Positions 30,624 to 35,764 of a stretch of DNA of 35,764 nucleotides are shown piece after piece. A program made the translations under genes and the position numbers. A model generated the notes under the pieces. The model was not told the origin of the DNA and ran no database searches. It worked only from the letters and a program-made list of their open reading frames with translations. Source of the stretch: a virus; IMG/VR virus record IMGVR_UViG_3300027968_000012, positions 1-35,764 of that record; one strand, given 5' to 3'. Position 1 is the stretch's first letter, and each line of letters begins with the position of its first letter.

Positions 30624-32378
30624 ATGATTCAAGATCAATTTGCGATGAATGCAAAAGGTCATGTAAAGCTTGAACTTTATGATGAAGAGAGAGGAACTTT
30701 TTTTACAAAAGAAAAACACAATCTTGTTGTTTTAGGGGCAAATAAAATTGTGGGGCAGGCTTTTGCTGACCCCGCAAAAACAGTAAAAGCAAACCAAACT
30801 GATAAAGGAAATACCCCTCTCACAGCCACTGCAGACGGCTTATATGTATTTGATTTAACACATCAGCGTGAAGAAATTAAAACGTTCTCTATTGATTTGA
30901 CGACAAGCAATACAAATAAGGATATTGTTATTACATCTGATTCTTCTTTGGTCAAAGAAATTTTAAAAGTAACACTGGCTGGAACGGACTTAGTGATTGA
31001 TGAAGATGTGTTCTTAAAAGATCCAGATGCAGGCATTATTACATTTGCTGCTGTTCCAAAAGGCTCTTTATCTGTTGTTTTCCGTCAACTTAAAAATGCC
31101 TATGTGGAAATTATCCCAGGTTCGGAAGTAGTAACAGTCGGTGGAGAGTCATATCAACATGGAAAAACCCCATCAGATGTTAATAAAAAATATGCTATTG
31201 ATTATAAGCTTGGAAAAGTTTACTTTCAATCTGCAAAATCTAATGTACAAGTAGACTACAAGTTTAAAGTCAAATATTGTCTTGGATTTATGGGGCTTGG
31301 TGGAAAGCCGGCAAGCCATCCGGATTATAAACCTGTTACATTTAGTCAAATCGATAAGCTTAAAACATTCATGGAAAATGAATTTGTTGGAGTGCGTCAA
31401 TTAGTTCAATATCCAGCTTCTATTGGATCGGGCGATCCGGAAGTAGAAGTATTTCCGACCAAAGTAATGGCCAAGCTTGATAAAAGTGAAATTTTAATCG
31501 GTGATGCTAGTGCCACTACCTATGCACTTTCCAACACAGATGGAAAACCTGTGACTGATCTTATAAGTGTAAAAGATGTAACAGATCCGGCTAATATTGT
31601 AGATGTAACAGCAAATGTGAAACTTGATAAGAATGCTAGTACAATTACCTTTACAACAGGTCCTGTAGCTAAACATCAGTATCAGGTGAATTATAAAGTT
31701 CGTGACAATGTGGATTATACTATTTTTAATATGTCGCAAAGTCCAGTTTTGGAGTTGGAATCCGTTGTTCATGAAGATTTAAATGGCAAGTTGACCTCAT
31801 TTAATGTCGGCGCTCATAAAGGATTGGTAGTTGGCGAAGGGGATGTTTGGATTCTTAATGCTTCTGCTGGTATTATTCAATTCTCTACAAATCCTTCGTG
31901 TGGTGTAACTCCAGACACTCCAGGACAATTTACTTTCTATTATCGAGTAAATTCTGGTACGACGGTGCAGTTTATTGCGGATTTTCCAAAAGGTGTACCG
32001 GGTCCAATTCTGACAAGTAATACTGAAACACTTACCATGTACGCCGGCCAAACAACTTATGCACTGCAATATCCAATTGCGAAAGATTCCAGTGGCAAGT
32101 ATATTATTAGTTCCATCAAAAAAGGTTCTACTGATTTAGTACAAGGAACTGATTATACAGTATCAACAGATGGCTCTCAGTTAATTATCAATGTCGCTAT
32201 TGCAACAGGAGATAAGATTAATATTACGTATCAGTATTTAAAAGATACGCACGATATTTATCAAGTGGCCATGTTTACAGATCAAACGGCAGGTGAAATG
32301 TTTAATATCAGTGGTATTGGTCCTGTGACAAAAGATAAGAATACTGGTATGAGAATTACTTGGACTGTTACTTTCTAA
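30624..32378 (+). CDS. 584-aa fibre-like protein, paralogue of the previous gene
   Basis: ATG after GGGGGAGTAAAAA. It shares the N-terminal GHVKLEL/NLVVLGANKI module, internal repeats of the form G-K-V-Y-F-Q-S...V-D-Y-K-F, and the closing TGMRITWTVTF with the 699-aa protein. It is shorter by about 115 residues, chiefly in the central repeats. The copies differ enough to suggest an old duplication and receptor-range or assembly specialisation. No chaperone gene or cleavage motif seen next to it. Confidence 0.6.
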   Translation: MIQDQFAMNAKGHVKLELYDEERGTFFTKEKHNLVVLGANKIVGQAFADPAKTVKANQTDKGNTPLTATADGLYVFDLTHQREEIKTFSIDLTTSNTNKDIVITSDSSLVKEILKVTLAGTDLVIDEDVFLKDPDAGIITFAAVPKGSLSVVFRQLKNAYVEIIPGSEVVTVGGESYQHGKTPSDVNKKYAIDYKLGKVYFQSAKSNVQVDYKFKVKYCLGFMGLGGKPASHPDYKPVTFSQIDKLKTFMENEFVGVRQLVQYPASIGSGDPEVEVFPTKVMAKLDKSEILIGDASATTYALSNTDGKPVTDLISVKDVTDPANIVDVTANVKLDKNASTITFTTGPVAKHQYQVNYKVRDNVDYTIFNMSQSPVLELESVVHEDLNGKLTSFNVGAHKGLVVGEGDVWILNASAGIIQFSTNPSCGVTPDTPGQFTFYYRVNSGTTVQFIADFPKGVPGPILTSNTETLTMYAGQTTYALQYPIAKDSSGKYIISSIKKGSTDLVQGTDYTVSTDGSQLIINVAIATGDKINITYQYLKDTHDIYQVAMFTDQTAGEMFNISGIGPVTKDKNTGMRITWTVTF

Positions 32379-32390
32379 TAGTTTAATAAT

Positions 32391-32406
32391 GTTTAATAAA
32401 CTAAAC
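32391..32406. repeat. GTTTAATAAACTAAAC element, copy 3
   Basis: Starts 13 nt after the stop of the 584-aa gene, with a partial copy GTTTAATAAT directly before it (32381-32390). Same context as the copies at 16949 and 25831. Confidence 0.5.
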
Positions 32407-32430
32407 TAAAATACGAGGGCGGTGAAGTGT

Positions 32431-32943
32431 ATGGCAACAGGCAATTACATGAAGCGAATCTCCTTCCTCGATGGTCAGGTCCTGCATGATTTTCATCTGA
32501 ATACCATGCAGGCCAACATTGCGCAGGCGATTAAGCAAAAAACCATGTATGAACGATATGACATGTTGCTCATGGTATCCAACTATAATCTATATTTTGC
32601 AGAACCCTTCATCGACACAAAGTATCGTGATCCATCTAGCACAGCGGTTTTAAATAGTCTAACCTACTCTATTAGCTCAGATGCATGGATCACCCCTCTT
32701 ATGGATTTGCCGGCAGCCACTTCTGAATTATATTTGTTAGCAACCTATGAAGATGATCCGGCAAATGGAGCAATGGTTAAATATTCCTATCGAACAGCAA
32801 GTGGACAGCCTTGGACGGACATCACTCTGGATACACCGATCTATTTAAGTACGCCAACTTCGAAAGTGCAGTTGAAAGTAGATTGTAAATATACCGGTAC
32901 GACACGTCCAATCGTTTATGATTTCTGTTTGTTCTGGAAATAG
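32431..32943 (+). CDS. 170-aa virion protein, unknown
   Basis: ATG at 32431 with GGCGGTGA as SD; a GTG three codons earlier is less likely. The product begins MATGNYMKRISFLDGQVLHD, then a helix and a beta-rich remainder (LYLLATYEDDPANGAMVKYS, VDCKYTGTTRPIVYDFCLFW). The closing strand-rich half resembles a small jelly-roll-like domain, but I recognise no family. It belongs to the run of fibre and tail genes. Confidence 0.55.
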   Translation: MATGNYMKRISFLDGQVLHDFHLNTMQANIAQAIKQKTMYERYDMLLMVSNYNLYFAEPFIDTKYRDPSSTAVLNSLTYSISSDAWITPLMDLPAATSELYLLATYEDDPANGAMVKYSYRTASGQPWTDITLDTPIYLSTPTSKVQLKVDCKYTGTTRPIVYDFCLFWK

Positions 32944-32954
32944 GGGGAAAGAGT

Positions 32955-33260
32955 ATGGCTCGTGTGATACAACATCCAACCTACCCACAGTACCGTAAGA
33001 AATTAGGTGTCATGCCTGATTTCTCCGGTGCTAAACAAATTCAGCAAGAAGTGCCAATGGGTGTAAAAGATGGGACAAATACAACCTTTATTCTTTATAA
33101 TACACCAATTCCAAATACTGAAATGGTGTTTAAAGATGGCATGTTCATGCTGCGAGGAGCGGGTAAGGATTACACTATCAATGGAAAGGCGATTACGTTT
33201 ACAGAAGCACCAACTGAAAAAACGGTGATTGCTGTAAACTATCGGACAATGGATGCATGA
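32955..33260 (+). CDS. 101-aa single repeat-domain protein
   Basis: ATG after GGGGGAAAGAGT. Nearly all of it is one copy of the domain seen in the 699-aa protein: QEVPMGVKDGTNTTFILYNT, then GAGKDYTINGKAITFTEAP and VIAVNYR. A short N-terminal extension with HPTYPQYRKK precedes it. It overlaps the next start (ATGA). Likely a small virion or fibre-assembly component. Confidence 0.6.
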   Translation: MARVIQHPTYPQYRKKLGVMPDFSGAKQIQQEVPMGVKDGTNTTFILYNTPIPNTEMVFKDGMFMLRGAGKDYTINGKAITFTEAPTEKTVIAVNYRTMDA

Positions 33261-34129
33261 GATTTGTTCTTCGTACAGATCCAATTCATTTAGCATCCAA
33301 GGTCCCATTGGATGCTACCATTCAAGTTTATTTTATGATTGATTTACAGGTTTCCTGTATTAAACCGGAAAATATCATTCTCTTTAATTTAGAATCTCAA
33401 GCCAGTGAACCAATATCACTGGATTATAAAAATAAAATTTTATTCATTAAGCCAATTTCTCCATTACAACCAAAGCAGCATTACCAAGTGGAATTGGTAG
33501 GCGGGGAAAATGGGATTAAAGATATTACTGGCGGTGTTTTAGATTCCAGTTACACATTTGAATTTTATACAGATAATGTCTCCACTATTCAGCCGCCAGT
33601 CTTCAAATATCCTGCGCTATATGCTTCTATACCAGAATTGAAATTTCAATGGGAAGCAGTTGAGAATGCTTATTTTTATGAGCTTGAAATTTCTAAAAGC
33701 AATACCTTTAATGTTTTGGTTTGGCCATTAGAAGAAAGTAGAATCTATGATACTTCAATTACGCCGGCTGTGACATTAGAAAAAGGAATTCAATATTATG
33801 CTCGTATTCGTTCCGTTAACCAAGATGGAATTAAAAGTGCATATAGCGACCCAATTCAATTTCTATATGAACCTGTTGCAGTCGAAGGAGCTTATGATCA
33901 TACAGGTTCACAATTAGATTCTATACAAAATGCACTTGGTACAGGGAATGATGATTCTTCCTATTTACATGTTATTAAATCGACACCTGAAAATCTGCAA
34001 ATTAATGTGCCAACTTCTTTTAATGTAGTTTCTAATCCGCTTCAGGAAGTCAGTATAGAATTTGATGAGGAGATTGATCCTCAAAGTATTGATCCAACTC
34101 TGTTTTATTTAATTGCACAGAAAAATTAA
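33257..34129 (+). CDS. 290-aa Ig-like domain virion protein, probably truncated
   Basis: ATG overlaps the previous stop as ATGA. The product has a Big_5 (SbsA Ig-like) type domain (residues about 9-115), an FnIII-like domain (about 118-210; YARIRSVNQDGIKSAYSDP), then the beginning of a second Big_5 domain (VSIEFDEEIDPQSIDPTLF) that stops short at YLIAQKN. The second half of such a domain appears in the next gene, after 190 bp of non-coding or decayed sequence. It therefore seems to be the N-terminal part of a formerly larger protein. Confidence 0.6.
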   Translation: MRFVLRTDPIHLASKVPLDATIQVYFMIDLQVSCIKPENIILFNLESQASEPISLDYKNKILFIKPISPLQPKQHYQVELVGGENGIKDITGGVLDSSYTFEFYTDNVSTIQPPVFKYPALYASIPELKFQWEAVENAYFYELEISKSNTFNVLVWPLEESRIYDTSITPAVTLEKGIQYYARIRSVNQDGIKSAYSDPIQFLYEPVAVEGAYDHTGSQLDSIQNALGTGNDDSSYLHVIKSTPENLQINVPTSFNVVSNPLQEVSIEFDEEIDPQSIDPTLFYLIAQKN

Positions 34130-34319
34130 ATGACCGAAAGATTCCTTAGAATGGATATACCAAGAACTCAGCGATTTTAGAAGAATTATTAGCAAAAAAT
34201 ATAGATATCAATAAGATATTTGTGTGTTTTCCGACTATGATTACTTTTGATCTTTTTAGAGGAAATGGTCTTACTATAGTGTGATGTGTTACACTGGAAG
34301 AAATGGGGTGTTATAACCT
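34130..34319 (+). pseudogene. Interruption with decayed coding fragment
   Basis: The interval has an open stretch at 34150-34284 (44 codons, including KNSAILEELLAKNIDINKIF and a later FDLFRGNG) without a start codon; in the same frame upstream lies a TAG at 34147. No group I features are seen. It separates two halves of what looks like one Ig-like domain. An operator-like half-site GTGTTACAC occurs at 34286-34294. It is probably an insertion remnant. Confidence 0.35.
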
Positions 34320-35111
34320 ATGAGTATGGTGACATTTGTTCCAGAACCGTATGTGCCGCCACAAGAATTTCAACTGCCATCTATTATCTATGTGGAAACA
34401 AAAGATGGAAAGCGAATGACTTTAGATGCGGCAAAGCAGGGGAATATACCAGTCAAGAAGCTAATTTTAAAGCCTCGTGATGGAATGCTTTATAATATGA
34501 CCTATAGCATTTGTGCTGAACCGGGAATTAAATCAGTCACAGGTAAAACATTAAAGGAAAGAACCATTATTTCTTTTACAAGCTCCTATGGTCCATTATA
34601 TGCAACACCATTAGAAGTACATTCTGTTATTAAGGGGCTTTATGAATATTTTACCTTGCATGATATCTATGTGGCTTTACGTGATGCCGGTCAAAAAGCA
34701 CATATTCTCTTAAAATATTATCCAGATATTAATAGCTCTCGTTTCCGTCCAGTACTAGAAATTCGTACAGAATATTTCCCAATGACCAAAGTCATAATTT
34801 ATGAAGCTGCTTATTCATTGTTAAATTCTTTGTATATTACGATTTCTGAGAAATTGGGAATTACAAATGCCGCTCTAGCCAATGAATCTTCAATTAAATT
34901 AGGTGACTTTTCAGTTACTGAAAAAACTGACCCTAAAATTCTTGGTTCGGGTTTAATCAGTATCTTAAGTGCTTCTATGAAAGAAGTACAAAGTAACTTG
35001 AAATACTGGACTGATAATTTAATGGGACGCAATAGACGTGGATATGCGGCTCCAATATCTGCATCTATGAGGTCTAAATCTGGTGCAACTCCAGATGATA
35101 GGAGCTTATAG
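34320..35111 (+). CDS. 263-aa tail/baseplate protein beginning with a partial Ig-like domain
   Basis: An in-frame TAA two codons before ATG 34320 fixes the start; GGGGTG lies 9 nt upstream. The first 100 residues contain the second half of a Big_5 domain (ILKPRDGMLYNMTYSI, then FTSSYGPLYA). The rest is mostly helical (LHDIYVALRDAGQKAHILL), with a basic C-terminal tail (MGRNRRGYAAP). It seems to derive from the same ancestral gene as the 290-aa protein upstream, with both parts still translated from their own sites. Confidence 0.55.
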   Translation: MSMVTFVPEPYVPPQEFQLPSIIYVETKDGKRMTLDAAKQGNIPVKKLILKPRDGMLYNMTYSICAEPGIKSVTGKTLKERTIISFTSSYGPLYATPLEVHSVIKGLYEYFTLHDIYVALRDAGQKAHILLKYYPDINSSRFRPVLEIRTEYFPMTKVIIYEAAYSLLNSLYITISEKLGITNAALANESSIKLGDFSVTEKTDPKILGSGLISILSASMKEVQSNLKYWTDNLMGRNRRGYAAPISASMRSKSGATPDDRSL

Positions 35112-35113
35112 AT

Positions 35114-35599
35114 ATGGTGGATATTCGCAAAAAGTTTATTGAGACTCTTCAAAAATGGGGTCATTATGTAATTTATATCCGTAGAGATTTGCGTTTTCGC
35201 TGTCCTTGTTTTATTGAGAGAAGCGGTGAAGCTTCTGAACATTGTCCAAAATGTTTTGGCACCGGCTATCGAGTAACTATTGAAAAGCATTTAACAAGAC
35301 AGCATCCTAATTCAGTTCCACTTTCATTATCTGGATTGGACCGCTCCACACCCTATGGGAATATTGTTCCTAATGCGAATGTTTATTATTTTGATTATAC
35401 AGTAGAACCTAAAAGTGGAGATTTAATTATTGAAGTGGATTGGAATGGCGATACGCCGATGAATATAAAGTTTAAACAATTGATTTCTTTGTCGGAGCCT
35501 AAATACGGCCAACAGGGAAGAGTAGAATATTACTCTTGTTATGCAAAATTTACGCCTAAAGGGGACAATGACCATGTTACAAGCATCCCCGAACATTGA
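35114..35599 (+). CDS. 161-aa zinc-binding tail-connector-like protein
   Basis: ATG 2 nt after the preceding stop. Near residues 28-52 it has FRCPCF...EHCPKCFGTGY, two CxC/CxxC pairs with a DnaJ-like CxGxGY, a probable zinc site. The remainder is beta-rich (LIIEVDWNGDTPMNIKF). Such small Cys proteins occur just before sheath genes in myovirus clusters and are probably neck or tail-completion proteins. The family name is not known to me. Confidence 0.55.
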   Translation: MVDIRKKFIETLQKWGHYVIYIRRDLRFRCPCFIERSGEASEHCPKCFGTGYRVTIEKHLTRQHPNSVPLSLSGLDRSTPYGNIVPNANVYYFDYTVEPKSGDLIIEVDWNGDTPMNIKFKQLISLSEPKYGQQGRVEYYSCYAKFTPKGDNDHVTSIPEH

Positions 35600-35764
35600 T
35601 TATATTCAATTGCCTAATCAATACTTTACAACAGGACTCCCATTAGGAAAGCAATTGATGATTATTGGTGAATCATCCATTGGAGAATTCTATCAGCCAA
35701 TTGCTTGCACTAGCTTGGCTGCGGCGCAAAACCTTTTTGGGGAGGGGCCTTTGGTTGATCGGTT
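35574..35764 (+). CDS. Partial N-terminus of a probable tail sheath protein
   Basis: ATG at 35574 is out of frame with and overlaps the preceding gene by 26 nt, after GGGGACA. The 63 visible codons include GLPLGKQLMIIGESSIGEFY and then QPI..., AAQNLFGEGPLVDR, the outline of a sheath N-terminal domain (G-x-P-L-G-x, IIG, FG-x-GPLV). The window edge cuts it. If correct, the phage has a contractile tail. Confidence 0.5.
   Translation, partial: MLQASPNIDYIQLPNQYFTTGLPLGKQLMIIGESSIGEFYQPIACTSLAAAQNLFGEGPLVDR

Noticed and set aside
34130-34319. A fourth group I intron splitting the Ig-like protein
   Set aside because: Too short, no guide pairing to the flanks, no core signatures, and the downstream gene has its own SD and in-frame upstream stop.

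Overview
The window reads as part of a large, tailed, contractile-tail (myovirus-type) phage or phage-like replicon of a Bacillus-related Firmicute. The support is AT-rich coding sequence, strong GGAGG-type ribosome binding sites with some TTG and GTG starts, an ordered terminase-portal-protease-capsid-tail gene set, and what looks like the start of a tail sheath gene at the right edge. An actin-like ParM gene with a small partner gene suggests that the element partitions as a plasmid or uses a cytoskeletal filament during infection.

Layout. Bases 1-6000 are a leftward arm: an unknown 134-aa protein, a 1161-aa protein carrying the motif set of the eukaryotic-type RNA-dependent RNA polymerase / YonO single-chain RNA polymerase superfamily, two tiny membrane proteins, and a 177-aa membrane protein behind a structured leader. 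Bases 5900-6200 are a divergent control region with paired CCTATATAG repeats and a palindromic operator. Bases 6200-8400 carry small rightward, probably early or accessory, genes (a Tad2/DUF2829-like protein, a DUF1653-like protein, a terminase-like ATPase without nuclease, a zinc-ribbon peptide behind a possible RNA switch). A tRNA-Asn follows at 8449, then a partition locus (repeats, parM-like, parR-like) at 8750-10290.

From 10388 rightward lies the late virion module: a hairpin/attenuator, the putative small terminase, a run of Gly/Ala-rich hydrophobic proteins, the large terminase split into three exons by two group I introns (one carrying a LAGLIDADG endonuclease), an unknown helical protein, a portal fused to a MuF domain, a compact multicopper oxidase, a small CxxC peptide, a protease-scaffold protein, a putative decoration protein, a major capsid protein split by a third group I intron, then large virion proteins, Ig-like or fibre-like repeat proteins, a zinc-binding connector protein and the partial sheath gene.

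Regulation visible in the sequence: three intergenic copies of the palindrome TGTAAC-(AC or GT)-GTTACA overlap sigma-70-like promoters (6163, 8001, 18407), which suggests one phage regulator acting on early, leader and portal promoters. A separate 16-bp element, GTTTAATAAACTAAAC, sits after the terminase, capsid and a fibre gene. The most unusual items are the polymerase-like protein, the multicopper oxidase inside the head cassette, and the intron pair with matched P1/P10 pairings. All names rest on motif reading by eye; no database search was run.
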